Shown here one piece after another: positions 8,701 to 16,806 of a stretch of 41,284 nt of DNA. Source of the stretch: an uncultured Verrucomicrobiota bacterium (lineage in GTDB: Bacteria > Verrucomicrobiota > Verrucomicrobiia > Chthoniobacterales > JACTMZ01); the NCBI GenBank assembly GCA_903934135.1, contig CAIZMQ010000083.1, positions 1-41,284 on the forward strand. The letters run 5' to 3'. The stretch's first letter is position 1. Each line of letters starts with the position of its first letter. A program made the translations under genes and the position numbers. The notes below the pieces were generated by a model, which was given only the letters and a program-made list of their open reading frames with translations, was not told where the DNA came from and searched no databases.

Positions 8701-9053
8701 GACTGATGGACGCATTTTTCAGCGCACCTTCGATGATCGGGTTCATGGCCGGCGCCGGCATCGTGGTGCGAAACTCGATCATCCTGGTTGATTTCATCCA
8801 GTTGCGCCGGGCTCAAGGCATGCCGCTCGACCAGGCGGTGATCGATGCGGGCGCTGTGCGGTTCCGTCCGATGCTGCTCACCGCCATGGCCGTGGTGGTG
8901 GGTGCAGGGGTGATTTTGTTCGACCCGATTTTTCAGGGTTTGGCCATCTCGTTGATGGCCGGGGAGGTGGCTTCCTTGTTTCTCAGCCGGATGGCGGTGC
9001 CGGTGCTCTTTTACCTGACCAACCGCAGCGAAACCTCCGGCGAAGCTGTTTGA
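5793..9053 (+). CDS. RND-family inner-membrane efflux permease
   Basis: This 1086-residue permease has the AcrB/MexB-type plan: a first transmembrane helix (about 28-48, '[20 protein letters not shown]'), a large periplasmic porter domain, six helices, a second porter domain and five or six more helices. The proton-relay acidic pair in helix 4 is present in '[16 protein letters not shown]'. '[21 protein letters not shown]' and '[19 protein letters not shown]' are conserved N-terminal motifs. The start ATG overlaps the adaptor stop (ATGA). Similar RND pumps are often found beside ArsR, SQR-like, DsrE and DUF302 genes, so this is probably the transport arm of the sulfur module. The substrate cannot be read from the sequence. 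No partner outer-membrane factor is encoded nearby. Confidence 0.95.
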   Translation: MTEPGLSKVEKVSDGLAGRIARMFVDSKLTPLLIVSSVLLGLASVILLPREEEPQIKVPMIDVMVSMPGASAREVAERVTRPMEQLLWEIPGVEYVYSTSRPAESLVIVRFKVGSDLEASLVKLNQKLQTNFDRIPHGVTAPLIKPRTIDDVPILALTLHSAGQDPMELRRLAAELQDAVKQIPLVAETRVIGGLRRQIRVLLDPVRLASRGVTPAGIVPMLQQSNRQTRAGAVTSENRTILIESGGFITSAAEAGQVVVGVYEGRPVYLRDVAEIVDGPEEPRSYVFQAERGQGIEPAVTLSVAKQPGANAVDVVQAVMRKVDEVRGRILPGDVRVTVTRDYGETASEKSNELLFHMAIAVVSVSLLVMFVLGWRESIVVAIAIPSTLALTLLVFYLYGYTLNRITLFALIFSIGILVDDAIVVVENVVRHYRMPGNRLRNLSEVAIEAVAEVGNPTILATLAVIAAILPMAFVSGLMGPYMRPIPIGASAAMFWSLLIAFVVTPWAARRLLAGEVKRHHGEGEKESRFTLLYRQWMGHLIHDPKWRWAFLAGIVVLLLGSFALVPLGFVKVKMLPFDNKSEFQVILNMPEDSSLEQTAAVAREMADSLLPEAEVRDVQIYAGTASPFNFNGLVRHYFLRSGPSVADLQVNLLSRHERKEQSHDIAKRVRPRLAEIAKRHKARIAVAEVPPGPPVLQTIVAEIYGPDDASRLKLATEVKKIFEETAGVVDVDWYVESAQPKARFVVDKEKAALNGISADTIARTLAIATRGQSVDLIHQPREKEDVNIFLELPNREKSSPEQLLSLRVRSGDANALPEPGSVGTAPLVPLRELVRVDRTTEDKSIYHKNLMPAVYVMADVAGEVESPVYAILEMNDRLAELNASEFGGAAGGVEIYNAAMPFTDFQPAIKWDGEWHITIEVFRDLTLAFAAVLVLIYLLMVGWFGSFVTPLVVMAAIPFSLVGILPAHGLMDAFFSAPSMIGFMAGAGIVVRNSIILVDFIQLRRAQGMPLDQAVIDAGAVRFRPMLLTAMAVVVGAGVILFDPIFQGLAISLMAGEVASLFLSRMAVPVLFYLTNRSETSGEAV

Positions 9054-9078
9054 TCGCGCGGGAGGGTTCCGTTATAGC
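9050..9078 (+). promoter_or_regulatory. Candidate galE promoter giving a near-leaderless transcript
   Basis: TTGATC at 9050-9055 and TATAGC at 9073-9078 are separated by 17 bases, each matching four consensus positions. The -35 overlaps the stop codon of the RND permease. The expected transcription start falls on or next to the galE ATG at 9085, and no Shine-Dalgarno sequence is seen. Confidence 0.4.
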
Positions 9079-9084
9079 GTCCTG

Positions 9085-10056
9085 ATGAAGTTATTGATAA
9101 CCGGCGGGGCGGGCTACATAGGGAGTATCTGCGTCGAAGAGGTGCTCAATCGGGGGCATGAAGTGGCGGTACTCGACAATCTGACCGAGGGGCATCGTGC
9201 CGCGGTGGACCCGCGGGCCACCTTTTACCAGGCCGATCTGGCCGACCGGGTGGCGGTGGGGCTCGCCGTGCAGGAGTTCGCCCCGGATGCGGTGATGCAT
9301 TTTGCGGCCAATGCGCTGGTTGGCGAGTCGATGACCAATCCGTCGAAATATTTTCGCAACAATGTTTCCAGCGGCATCAACCTGCTCGATGCGATGGTGG
9401 CAAACGGGGTGAAAAAGTTCGTCTTCAGCTCCACTTGCGCGACCTTCGGAATCCCCGAGCGTATGCCGATCGACGAAAGCCTGCCCCAGCGGCCGATCAA
9501 TCCCTACGGGGAGTCCAAGCTGATGTTCGAAAAAATTCTGCGGTGGTATGACGAAATTCACGGGCTGCGTTTCACCGCCTTGCGGTATTTCAATGCGGCC
9601 GGTGCCTCGGAAAAGTTCGGCGAGGACCACCGGGTGGAGACCCATTTGATCCCCAATGTCCTCAAAGTCGCGCTCGGGCAGAAAGAAGCGGTCGAGATTT
9701 ACGGGACCGACTACGAAACGCCGGACGGCACCTGCATCCGCGACTACATCCACATTCTCGACTTGGCGGACGCCCACATCCGCGCGCTGGATCGGACGGA
9801 AAGCGGCTTTTTCAACCTCGGCACGGGAGGCGGGACCTCGGTCCGCGAGGTCATCGACTGCTGTCGCCGCGTGACCGGAAAAGATATCACGGTGCGGGAG
9901 AAGCCTCGCCGGCCGGGCGACCCGCCACGCTTGATTGCGGCTTCGGAGAAAATCCGCCGCGAACTGGGTTGGGAGCCCCGTTTTCAGAATATCGAGAGTA
10001 TCGTCCGCCATGCCTGGGATTGGCATGTGCGGCATCCGTCGGGCTACGGGGATTGA
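9085..10056 (+). CDS. galE: UDP-glucose 4-epimerase
   Basis: A 323-residue extended short-chain dehydrogenase that interconverts UDP-glucose and UDP-galactose (or the N-acetyl forms) in the cytoplasm. NAD binding is shown by 'ITGGAGYIGS' at the N-terminus and the conserved 'VLDNLTEGH'. The catalytic residues appear in 'SSTCATFG' and 'NPYGESKLMFE' (Tyr and Lys of the YxxxK motif), followed by 'LRYFNAAGAS'. The substrate-binding C-terminal part shows 'DGTCIRDYIHILDLADAH' and 'RRPGDPPRLIA', all typical of GalE. It lies 31 bases after the RND permease stop with its own candidate promoter, and is followed by a terminator-like hairpin. Likely supplies sugar nucleotides for envelope polysaccharide, consistent with the neighbouring lptD. 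Confidence 0.95.
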   Translation: MKLLITGGAGYIGSICVEEVLNRGHEVAVLDNLTEGHRAAVDPRATFYQADLADRVAVGLAVQEFAPDAVMHFAANALVGESMTNPSKYFRNNVSSGINLLDAMVANGVKKFVFSSTCATFGIPERMPIDESLPQRPINPYGESKLMFEKILRWYDEIHGLRFTALRYFNAAGASEKFGEDHRVETHLIPNVLKVALGQKEAVEIYGTDYETPDGTCIRDYIHILDLADAHIRALDRTESGFFNLGTGGGTSVREVIDCCRRVTGKDITVREKPRRPGDPPRLIAASEKIRRELGWEPRFQNIESIVRHAWDWHVRHPSGYGD

Positions 10057-10061
10057 GTCAA

Positions 10062-10106
10062 CCCGGAGGCGGCCATATTTGACTGGCTTCGCCGGGCTGT
10101 TTTTTT
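10062..10106 (+). terminator. Rho-independent terminator after galE
   Basis: CCCGG (10062-10066) pairs with CCGGG (10092-10096), followed within four bases by a run of seven T (10100-10106). The inner part (GGC TTC GCC region) can pair in alternative ways, so the stem is modest. Confidence 0.5.
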
Positions 10107-10120
10107 AGGCTCGTACCGGT

Positions 10121-12430
10121 ATGCGCAAACCCTTCTTGCTGGTGCTGTTCCTTCTGGCGGGCAGCAGGGCGGCGCTTGCCCAGTTCGGCAGCTTCAGCGA
10201 TGTGCCGGTGGAGATCAGGGCGGATGGTGGCACCCGCTTCGAGGGCGGCGTGGCGGTGGCGGAGGACAATGTGCAGATCCATTTCCGGGGGACGGATATT
10301 TACTGTGACTATGCCGAGTACAATCCGGAGACCCGCGAGGTGCTCCTTACGGGCAACGTGCGCATTTACCATGAGGGCCAAATTCTCAACGGGCAGCGTG
10401 CGGTTTACAATCTGGAGAAGCGGCAAATCGAAGCGCTGGATTTCGAGGGGGGTGACCAGGTTTACAAGTTTACCGCGGTGAGTTTACGGGCGCCGACCCT
10501 CCGGCAGTTCCAAGCACAGGCTCTTAGTCTGACCACGAGCGACAACTCCAAGCCGGACTACCAACTGCGGGCGGGAGGCGCCCGGATTTACCCCGACGAC
10601 CGCGTGATTCTGACCAATGCGACCATGTATGTCGGCCAGACCCCTGTCTTCTGGTTCCCCTACCTTTATGCGCCGCTCGGCGAGGCGGGGTTGGACATCC
10701 AGCCCGGCTACAATTCCACCTGGGGCGGATTCCTTCTCCTGGGCTACCGCTTTCCCTTGACCGAAAAAGTCGATGCCTTGGCCAAATTCGATTACCGGAC
10801 CGAACGCGGGGCGGCTTTCGGCATCGACTTGGACGGGGCTTACGGGCCGAACGACACGAGTAACGGCAAGTTCCGCGCTTACTACGCCGACGACAACAAT
10901 CCGGGGAGCAACGACACCGCCTTCCCGCGCACCAACCCGCCGGGCCGCGATCGCTGGATTGTCTCGTTCAAGAACCGTCTGGTCGTCGATGAGAACATTT
11001 ATGCCACCACGGACATCAACAGCATCAGCGACGACTATTTTCTGCAGGACTTCTTTCCGGCCGAGTTTGCGGTCGATCCCCAACCGGACAACAACACCTC
11101 GTTCAACTGGCTGACCGAAAACTTCCAGGTCAACCTTCTGACCCGCTGGCAGATGAACAATTGGCAGGAGGTGAATTCCAGGTTGCCGGAGTTGAGTTGG
11201 ACGGCCAAGCAGGCTCCGCTTTTCGGATTGCCCATTTTTTACGACGGCTCGACCAGAGGCGGCTACTTGCAGCGCAACTTTCCCAGCGGCGAGACACCCG
11301 ATTACATCACGCAGTTGCAGGACTCTGTTTTTAACCCCGACATTCTGGCCGATACCACGGGGCGGAACAATTATTCGGCCTTCCGCTTCGACACTTTTCA
11401 CCAGCTGTCCTATCCGAAAACCTACTTCGGCTGGCTCTCGCTCACTCCGCGGGTCGGTTTCCGCGGGACGTACTACAGCCGTACGGGAGATTCCGACCCG
11501 AATTCCCCGGGTTACATTGCCTTGCCCGGCAACGACTACAACAACAGCACTTTCCGTCCGGTCATAAATGCCGGGCTCGAGGGCTCGTTCAAACTCTCGG
11601 CGCGGTTCGAGCAGGTGCAATCCACCTTCCTGGGCCTCGACGGCCTTCTCCACGTCATCCAGCCGTTCGCCAACTACGCTTACGTCAACAACGCGGGCCT
11701 GGCGCCCGATCAAATCTTGCAGTTCGACCCCGTTGTGCCCTCGGCCCAGCTGCCGTCGCTGAACTTCCCGCAGTTCAACATGATCGACGGCATCGACACA
11801 TCCAATTTGATCCGCGTCGGCGTCCGCAACCGTCTGGTCACGCGCCGCGATGACGGCAACCACGAGTGGTTCGCCCTGGAGACTTTTCTCGATGTGAATT
11901 TCGACAATCCCTACCTCGACGACCCGGGTCAATTCTCCAACCTCTACAACAACTTCGCCTTTTCCCCGGTTCCGTGGTTCACCGCGGGAGCCACCACGCA
12001 GTTGCCCATCTCCGACGGAGGCTTCACCGACGTGAATTCCTACCTCAACTGGCAGCCGGCCGAGGATTTTTCGTTTTTTGTCTCGCAGCGCTTTATCGAA
12101 AACAGCCCGTATTTCCAAAACGACAGCCAGGCGTCCGCCGGGGGCTATTGGCGGGTTGATGACAACTGGGCGGTCAGTGCGGCAACGCGCTATGACGTGA
12201 CCTTCGGTACATGGGATATCCAGCGGTACATGGTCCACCGCGACTTGAGTTCCTGGCTCATCTCGGCCGGTTTTCTCATCACGGACAACAGCGCGACCTT
12301 CAACAACCAGACGAGCGGCGAGGTCGGTGTGGGCGTCCTCCTCATGGTGACCCTCAAGGACGCGCCGAATATCAATTTGCCATTGGCTTTCGACGTGCTC
12401 GGCAACCAGCAGCAGGGCCAGCAGTATTGA
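10121..12430 (+). CDS. lptD: LptD-like LPS-assembly outer-membrane protein (OstA domain)
   Basis: The 769-residue protein has a signal peptide with cleavage after ALA (about residue 20). An OstA/LptA-like beta-jellyroll follows (about 28-120: 'RFEGGVAVAEDNVQIHFRGT', 'YAEYNPETREVLLTGNVRIY', 'RAVYNLEKRQIEALDFEG'), then a long beta-barrel region rich in aromatic and Asn residues. The segment 'NATMYVGQTPVFWFPYLYAP' is the hallmark that links the jellyroll to the LptD barrel. LptD with LptE inserts lipopolysaccharide into the outer leaflet, so this supports an LPS-bearing diderm. It appears close to normal LptD length and lacks the N-terminal disulfide cysteines seen in E. coli LptD. murI follows with a one-base overlap, so the two are co-transcribed. 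Confidence 0.88.
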   Translation: MRKPFLLVLFLLAGSRAALAQFGSFSDVPVEIRADGGTRFEGGVAVAEDNVQIHFRGTDIYCDYAEYNPETREVLLTGNVRIYHEGQILNGQRAVYNLEKRQIEALDFEGGDQVYKFTAVSLRAPTLRQFQAQALSLTTSDNSKPDYQLRAGGARIYPDDRVILTNATMYVGQTPVFWFPYLYAPLGEAGLDIQPGYNSTWGGFLLLGYRFPLTEKVDALAKFDYRTERGAAFGIDLDGAYGPNDTSNGKFRAYYADDNNPGSNDTAFPRTNPPGRDRWIVSFKNRLVVDENIYATTDINSISDDYFLQDFFPAEFAVDPQPDNNTSFNWLTENFQVNLLTRWQMNNWQEVNSRLPELSWTAKQAPLFGLPIFYDGSTRGGYLQRNFPSGETPDYITQLQDSVFNPDILADTTGRNNYSAFRFDTFHQLSYPKTYFGWLSLTPRVGFRGTYYSRTGDSDPNSPGYIALPGNDYNNSTFRPVINAGLEGSFKLSARFEQVQSTFLGLDGLLHVIQPFANYAYVNNAGLAPDQILQFDPVVPSAQLPSLNFPQFNMIDGIDTSNLIRVGVRNRLVTRRDDGNHEWFALETFLDVNFDNPYLDDPGQFSNLYNNFAFSPVPWFTAGATTQLPISDGGFTDVNSYLNWQPAEDFSFFVSQRFIENSPYFQNDSQASAGGYWRVDDNWAVSAATRYDVTFGTWDIQRYMVHRDLSSWLISAGFLITDNSATFNNQTSGEVGVGVLLMVTLKDAPNINLPLAFDVLGNQQQGQQY

Positions 12431-13260
12431 TGCAGCCGTTCACCACCACGGCAAAAAGCCCGATCGCCGTTTTTGATTCCGGGATCGGCGGGCTGACGGT
12501 GGTCAGCGCCCTGCGTCGCGAATTGCCCGGCGAAGATATTATCTATCTTGGTGACACCGCACGCGTGCCTTACGGCGGAAAATCGCGCACCACAATCGAA
12601 CGTTACAGCGAGGAAATCGCTGCCCTGCTCGTCGGGGAGGGTGCGAAAATGGTGGTGGTCGCCTGCAACACGGCTTCGGCCCTGGGCCTGCCGCGACTCC
12701 GGGAAGTGCTGAGTGTTCCGGTCGAGGGAGTGATCGAACCCGGGGTGGAGGCTGCCTTGGCGGCCACCGTGACCGGCCACGTTGCCGTGCTCGGCACGAA
12801 GGCCACGATCGGCAGCGGGGCCTACGCCCATGCCTTGCAGGCGGCCCGGCCCGGCATTCGTGTCACCAGCTTGGCTTGTCCGCTGCTTGTCCCCCTGGTC
12901 GAGGAGGGACTTTTCGAGGACGCAGTGACCGATGCCGTCCTCCACCGTTATATGGCCGCACTTCGGGCGGGTGACGCCGACGCGCTGGTCATGGGGTGCA
13001 CGCATTACCCCTTGCTGGCCACCGCCCTGGCGCGGGCGGCGGGTCCGGCCATCACCCTGGTGGATTCCGCCGCGAACTGCGCCCGCACCGTGGCGCGCCG
13101 TCTCGACCAACTCGGTTTGCGTGCTCCCTCCGGCCGCGTGGGCTCGCTGGACCTTTCTTTCACTGATACTCCGGACAACTTCCTGCAGGTGGTGCTCCTT
13201 GCCCTGGGCCTCGAGGCCGGGGAGGCGAGGGTCCGTCAGGTGCCGCCGCTCGGTCAATAA
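12430..13260 (+). CDS. murI: Glutamate racemase
   Basis: Makes D-glutamate for peptidoglycan. The ATG at 12430 shares its A with the lptD stop codon, and the frame gives 276 residues, normal for MurI. Visible motifs are 'IAVFDSGIGGLTVV' (catalytic-site Asp/Ser), 'IIYLGDTARVPYGGKS', 'MVVVACNTASA' with the first catalytic Cys, and 'ALVMGCTHYPLL' with the second catalytic Cys and His. The final residues run into a convergent minus-strand gene, overlapping its stop by seven bases (13254-13260). Longer upstream starts would run into lptD and lack homology. Confidence 0.96.
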   Translation: MQPFTTTAKSPIAVFDSGIGGLTVVSALRRELPGEDIIYLGDTARVPYGGKSRTTIERYSEEIAALLVGEGAKMVVVACNTASALGLPRLREVLSVPVEGVIEPGVEAALAATVTGHVAVLGTKATIGSGAYAHALQAARPGIRVTSLACPLLVPLVEEGLFEDAVTDAVLHRYMAALRAGDADALVMGCTHYPLLATALARAAGPAITLVDSAANCARTVARRLDQLGLRAPSGRVGSLDLSFTDTPDNFLQVVLLALGLEAGEARVRQVPPLGQ

Positions 13261-13802
13261 ACCGATTCGCGCACGCGTTTGCCACGTGGCAAGGGTTCCT
13301 CACCGAGGAATTCGTGGTTGTCCGAGAGGTGATAAAGCCCGACCCGCAACCACCCAAGGGCCGTGGGAGCGAGGTTGTCGAAAAGCTGGGACGCGCGAAC
13401 GTAAAGCCAGACCGTTGCGGCCAGTTCGGCCAGTGAGGCGATGGCCGCCACGGCCGCCGCCCAACCCGCGACCGATTCGGCGGCAACCGACCAGCGTGCC
13501 GGCCAAGCGATGGCCGCCGGCCATGCGACCAAAGCGACCAGACCGGCCAAGCCGATCCTCCGCCCGAGACGTCGGCGTGCGGATGGCCAATAGAATCGCT
13601 CCGGCGGCAGCGGGCGCCGACGTGCCGAGGCGAATCCCAGGTGCGCGCGGCGCATGAGGAGACGACTCCGCCACAACGCGCAGACCGGCACCGTCAGTGC
13701 GGCAACCAAAAGGGTCGGGGCAGCGGCCAATCCGGCCAGATACTGCAGGACGGTGATCGCCAACCAGGCGAAAAAAGCGATGATGAAAAGAAGTTCAAGC
13801 AC
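13254..13802 (-). CDS. Small multi-pass membrane protein of unknown function
   Basis: A 182-residue frame starting with GTG. I do not recognise the family. It has a hydrophobic N-terminus with two probable helices (residues 2-22 and 26-45), a basic loop full of Arg (48-82, 'RRRPLPPERFYWPSARRRLGRR'), two or three more hydrophobic segments (83-105 and 110-135), and a soluble C-terminal tail containing 'LGWLRVGLYHLSDNHEFLG'. Its 3' end overlaps murI convergently by seven bases. The Arg-rich cytoplasmic loop follows the positive-inside rule. The frame is long and has a sensible membrane profile, so it is probably real, but it could have another start. Confidence 0.6.
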   Translation of the reverse strand: MLELLFIIAFFAWLAITVLQYLAGLAAAPTLLVAALTVPVCALWRSRLLMRRAHLGFASARRRPLPPERFYWPSARRRLGRRIGLAGLVALVAWPAAIAWPARWSVAAESVAGWAAAVAAIASLAELAATVWLYVRASQLFDNLAPTALGWLRVGLYHLSDNHEFLGEEPLPRGKRVRESVY

Positions 13803-13852
13803 GGCGGGTACTGCACCACGTCATGGTCCCGCGCGCAAGGGCGCGTCCCGCC

Positions 13853-14407
13853 TCAAGCCGCGACCGCTGTTTCCGACCCCGCTGGTTGGACGATCGGGAC
13901 GGGTGCCATGAGTTGTTGGCCGCCGAATTTGCTGCAGAAAAATTTGGCCGACGGCGTGCCGGGTCGGGCCAGACCGACGGCTTCGGTCAGGCCGCGCGCG
14001 CGCAATGCTTCCAGGGTGGCATGGAGCAACGCACCGCCGATGCCGCGGTTGCGGTATTCGATGAACACGCATGGACCGGTGACGAGATGAATCCCGTCCG
14101 CCGGCTCCGGGTCGTAGGCCGAGGCGGCAATGACGCGGTTCCCGTGGAGGACAAAAAGGCAGGTCGCTTCGCCCTCGAAGGCGCGCCGCAGGCCCGGCAA
14201 TATGGTTTTGATGATGTGCTTTGCGCACCCGCTCCAGTCCGGATCCAAATCGTAGCTGGCTTGAACCACCCGCACGGCAAAGTCCAATTCCTGTTCACCC
14301 GCCGGCCGCAAATTGAAAGGCGCGGGGGCCGGTACCGAACCGGGCTGCAAGTCGGCCAACTTCCACCGGAAACGGTTTAACACGGCAGGTTTGGATAGAA
14401 TGGGCAT
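13853..14407 (-). CDS. GNAT-family N-acetyltransferase
   Basis: A 184-residue protein with one GNAT fold. The acetyl-CoA pyrophosphate-binding motif A is visible as 'IEYRNRGIGGALLHATLEAL' (R/Q-x-x-G-x-G/A form, about residues 115-134), preceded by beta-4 'VTGPCVFI' and 'ASAYDPEPADG'. The C-terminal half carries 'FFCSKFGGQQL', matching the usual 'Y.k.GF' region. The acceptor cannot be told: it could be an amino acid, a protein N-terminus or an antibiotic-like amine. It is 133 bases downstream of rppH on the same strand and probably has its own promoter. Confidence 0.85.
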   Translation of the reverse strand: MPILSKPAVLNRFRWKLADLQPGSVPAPAPFNLRPAGEQELDFAVRVVQASYDLDPDWSGCAKHIIKTILPGLRRAFEGEATCLFVLHGNRVIAASAYDPEPADGIHLVTGPCVFIEYRNRGIGGALLHATLEALRARGLTEAVGLARPGTPSAKFFCSKFGGQQLMAPVPIVQPAGSETAVAA

Positions 14408-14540
14408 GATGAGTGGAGCGCGCGATGCTTTTTGCTTGGCTCGGAGGCGCGACCCGCGGAGGGGTGGTGGTAAAGCCGATCCCGTCCGGCTGAGATGGTC
14501 ACGGCAACCGATCCGCCTTGATAATTACAATAGCAAGGCC

Positions 14541-15017
14541 TTAACGCGAGTCAATGGGATTCCCCGGGTTCCCGGGGAACAACTGCCGCAAAACGGCGCG
14601 GTAAACTTCCTGCTTCATCCTGGGTGCCAGATGGACGGGAAAGTCGTGCGCGTCCACCCAGCGAAGGGCGGAAAACTCCCCGCAGGTCCCGCTGAGGTCC
14701 GGCACAGGAGAAGTTTCCGCGATCAAAGAGCAAAGAAAATAGAACTGCTCCTGGCCGTCGAACCCGCGGCGGTCAGGGCCGGCCGGAAAATCGTAACGGT
14801 GCGGACCGCTCCGTGCGGTGATCCGGTAGGCATCGGCGGCGATCCCGACTTCCTCGTAGACCTCCCGGCAGAGCGCTTCCTCCGGTGACTCGCCCCGGTC
14901 GACTCCCCCCTGGGGGAACTGCCAGCTTTCGGGAAAATCCGTGCGCTGCCCGATGAGGACAAGGCCGTCGGACCTTCGCAGGATCGCGGCGACGTTCGGG
15001 CGGTAGCGCTTGTTCAT
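14541..15017 (-). CDS. rppH: RNA pyrophosphohydrolase (Nudix)
   Basis: RppH removes pyrophosphate from the 5' end of triphosphorylated RNA and so starts RNase E-type decay. The 158-residue form from the ATG at 15017 (MNKRYRPNVAAIL) matches the usual RppH start; an in-frame ATG at 15053 would add 12 residues. The Nudix box is complete: GGVDRGESPEEALCREVYEE followed by VGI, with the metal-binding Glu residues. 'SWQFPQGG' before the box and 'GQEQFYFLC' after it (RppH's 'GQkQkWFLL' position) separate it from diadenosine-polyphosphate hydrolases only weakly, since both share the family. Divergent from the alpha/beta-hydrolase-fold gene. Confidence 0.88.
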   Translation of the reverse strand: MNKRYRPNVAAILRRSDGLVLIGQRTDFPESWQFPQGGVDRGESPEEALCREVYEEVGIAADAYRITARSGPHRYDFPAGPDRRGFDGQEQFYFLCSLIAETSPVPDLSGTCGEFSALRWVDAHDFPVHLAPRMKQEVYRAVLRQLFPGNPGNPIDSR

Positions 15018-15104
15018 TCTCTGCATTTTGCGCTGTGGGCCGGACAGCGGCAAGCGACCGATGCATTGTCAAATGCGGGGCGCGCGATAGCTTCAGCGAC
15101 CGGT

Positions 15105-16097
15105 ATGGGGGAATTCTGGAAAAAAAGCCTCGGGATGGGACTCGGAGCAGGTTTGCTCGGGGCCGCGGTTGTCGCCTTGCGCCGGGGCCTGCGTCCGTTA
15201 CCCCAACCCTCGCTGCCGGACATCATCTCACCCGCTGTCTTCGCGCGCCGTGTGCAGCGCACCACGCGCGGACAAGTTGTTTATCACATGAGCGGGGAGG
15301 GGGAACCGCTGGTTTTTCTGCACGATTTTTTCCCGGGTGCCGCCTCGTATGAGTGGTCGAAAATCTATCCGCTTTTTGCTTCCAGCCACCGCGTGCTCGC
15401 GCCCGACTGGGTCGGCTTCGGCGAGAGCGAGCGCCCCGACCGTCCGCTCCGGTCCGAAGATTATGCTCGTTGCCTCCACGAATTTTGCCGCGCCACCTGC
15501 GGCGGCAAAAGGCCGGTGATTGTCGCCTCGGGTATCGGTGCCGCTTTGGCCTGCCTGGCCGCCGCGCAACATCCGGAATTTGTCGCACGGCTCATCTTGT
15601 TCCATCCCGCCGGCACGGACCATTGGCTCCAACCTTGGGCTCCCGCTCCGGTCCGCACTGCGGCCTGGACCCGTTCCGGGCGGCGTTGGATTTACGCGAA
15701 CTATCTGGCCCGTCCGGGCTGCATCGAGCGCTGGCTCAACGGGCGCCGCAGCGATGCCGGTGACATCGACTTGGCCGAACCCGTGTCGGTCTATTCATCC
15801 TTTGCCCGGCAATATGGTGCCGGTTTGGCCGTGCAACGCATTCTTTCGGGCCGTTTCCAGACCGCCGCCCTCCCGCGTTTGTCCGAGGTCTGTGCTCCGG
15901 TCACCGTCTGGTGGCCCGGCTGTCGCGCGAACAATCCCCCCGAATCCGCCCTGCAGCCCGGATCCCAGGTGCGTGTGGACTGGCTCGATGATTGTGGTCC
16001 GCTCGCCCCCTTGGACCGGGTGGATGACCTCACCGCACGCTTGCAGGTGGAGCTCTTTCAGCCTGTCCATATGGCGGGCAGACCGAAGGGTGATTGA
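15105..16097 (+). CDS. Alpha/beta-hydrolase-fold protein lacking the catalytic triad (pseudoenzyme candidate)
   Basis: The 330-residue protein from the ATG at 15105 (TTG at 15066 is an alternative) starts with a hydrophobic segment (about 9-26). An alpha/beta-hydrolase fold follows: 'PLVFLHDFFPGAASYEW' (oxyanion region), 'HRVLAPDWVGFGESERP' (strand 4/helix), and the nucleophile-elbow position 'PVIVASGIGAALACLAA'. There the consensus G-x-S-x-G reads A141-S-G-I-G145, so Gly143 replaces the serine nucleophile. The acid strand reads 'VTVWWPGCRANNPP' without the usual Asp, and the final His loop reads 'DDCGPLAPLDR' without His. It therefore looks like a membrane-anchored, inactive member of the family. 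It is 54 bases upstream of rplI. Function unknown. Confidence 0.8.
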   Translation: MGEFWKKSLGMGLGAGLLGAAVVALRRGLRPLPQPSLPDIISPAVFARRVQRTTRGQVVYHMSGEGEPLVFLHDFFPGAASYEWSKIYPLFASSHRVLAPDWVGFGESERPDRPLRSEDYARCLHEFCRATCGGKRPVIVASGIGAALACLAAAQHPEFVARLILFHPAGTDHWLQPWAPAPVRTAAWTRSGRRWIYANYLARPGCIERWLNGRRSDAGDIDLAEPVSVYSSFARQYGAGLAVQRILSGRFQTAALPRLSEVCAPVTVWWPGCRANNPPESALQPGSQVRVDWLDDCGPLAPLDRVDDLTARLQVELFQPVHMAGRPKGD

Positions 16098-16123
16098 CAT
16101 CTTCCCCGGCGCCTGGCCATTAT
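16094..16123 (+). promoter_or_regulatory. Promoter of rplI
   Basis: A perfect TTGACA at 16094-16099 and CATTAT at 16118-16123 (four of six consensus) with an 18-base spacer. The -35 overlaps the stop codon of the upstream hydrolase-fold gene. A transcript starting near 16130 would have a leader of about 22 bases before the rplI ATG. Confidence 0.6.
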
Positions 16124-16151
16124 CTCCCTTCGTCTTTAATCCAACCGGCTT

Positions 16152-16706
16152 ATGTCCAACACTGAAGTAATCCTAACCGCGCACATCCCGAGCCTCGGCG
16201 CCGAGGCCGATGTGGTCAAAGTTCGCCGCGGCTACGCACGCAATTTTCTCATTCCCCGCGGCATGGCCCACGAGGTCACGCCGGCATCGTTGCGCATGAC
16301 CGATTCGCTCAAAGCCCGCCGCGCCGAGCGCGAAGCAACGGAGCTGAACGAGGCCAACAACCTCGCCAAGCGCCTCGGCAAGTTGAAACTTTCCTTCGTT
16401 CTCGAGACCGGCGAAAGCGGCAAGGCCTTTGGTGCCATCACGGCCAAGGACATCGCCGACCGCGTCAAGGCGGAATCCGGCCAGGAAATCGATCGCCATC
16501 GCATCGCCTTGGAACGTCCGATCAAAGAAACCGGCGAGTTCACGGTCAACGTCCGCCTTCATTCCGACGTTCAGGCCGGCCTGAAACTCACCGTCACCGC
16601 GAAGAACGCAAAAGCCCCCGCCGCGGCCGAGGCTGACGGCGACCACGAGGGCGGGTCGCGTCCGCGTGGCCGCACGGCCCGCCGCGAAGAAGAGACCGGC
16701 GCCTGA
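16152..16706 (+). CDS. rplI: Large-subunit ribosomal protein bL9
   Basis: bL9 binds 23S rRNA and stabilises the L1 stalk region. The N-terminal domain is clear ('EVILTAHIPSLGAEADVVKV', 'GYARNFLIPRGMAHEVT'), followed by the long connecting helix (about 47-80) and the C-terminal domain with 'GKAFGAITAKDIADRVK', 'RHRIALERPIKETGEFTV' and 'VRLHSDVQAGLKLTV'. The 184-residue length exceeds the usual ~150 because of a charged, disordered tail (from about 153: Ala-, Gly-, Arg- and Glu-rich). The rplI-dnaB neighbourhood is a common bacterial arrangement. It has the best promoter seen in the window just upstream. Confidence 0.96.
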   Translation: MSNTEVILTAHIPSLGAEADVVKVRRGYARNFLIPRGMAHEVTPASLRMTDSLKARRAEREATELNEANNLAKRLGKLKLSFVLETGESGKAFGAITAKDIADRVKAESGQEIDRHRIALERPIKETGEFTVNVRLHSDVQAGLKLTVTAKNAKAPAAAEADGDHEGGSRPRGRTARREEETGA

Positions 16707-16806
16707 GTTGTTCACAGGTTGTTGGGAGGATTGTTCGCCGTCGGCCTTGTCTTTTTTGGCCGCGTGGACGGTCCGCATTTGACCGGTCAGGCATGCCGGT
16801 CCCACA

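Noticed and set aside
10484-12238. 584-codon minus-strand frame inside lptD
   Set aside because: No recognisable domain, and the plus strand gives a continuous LptD with signal peptide and barrel.
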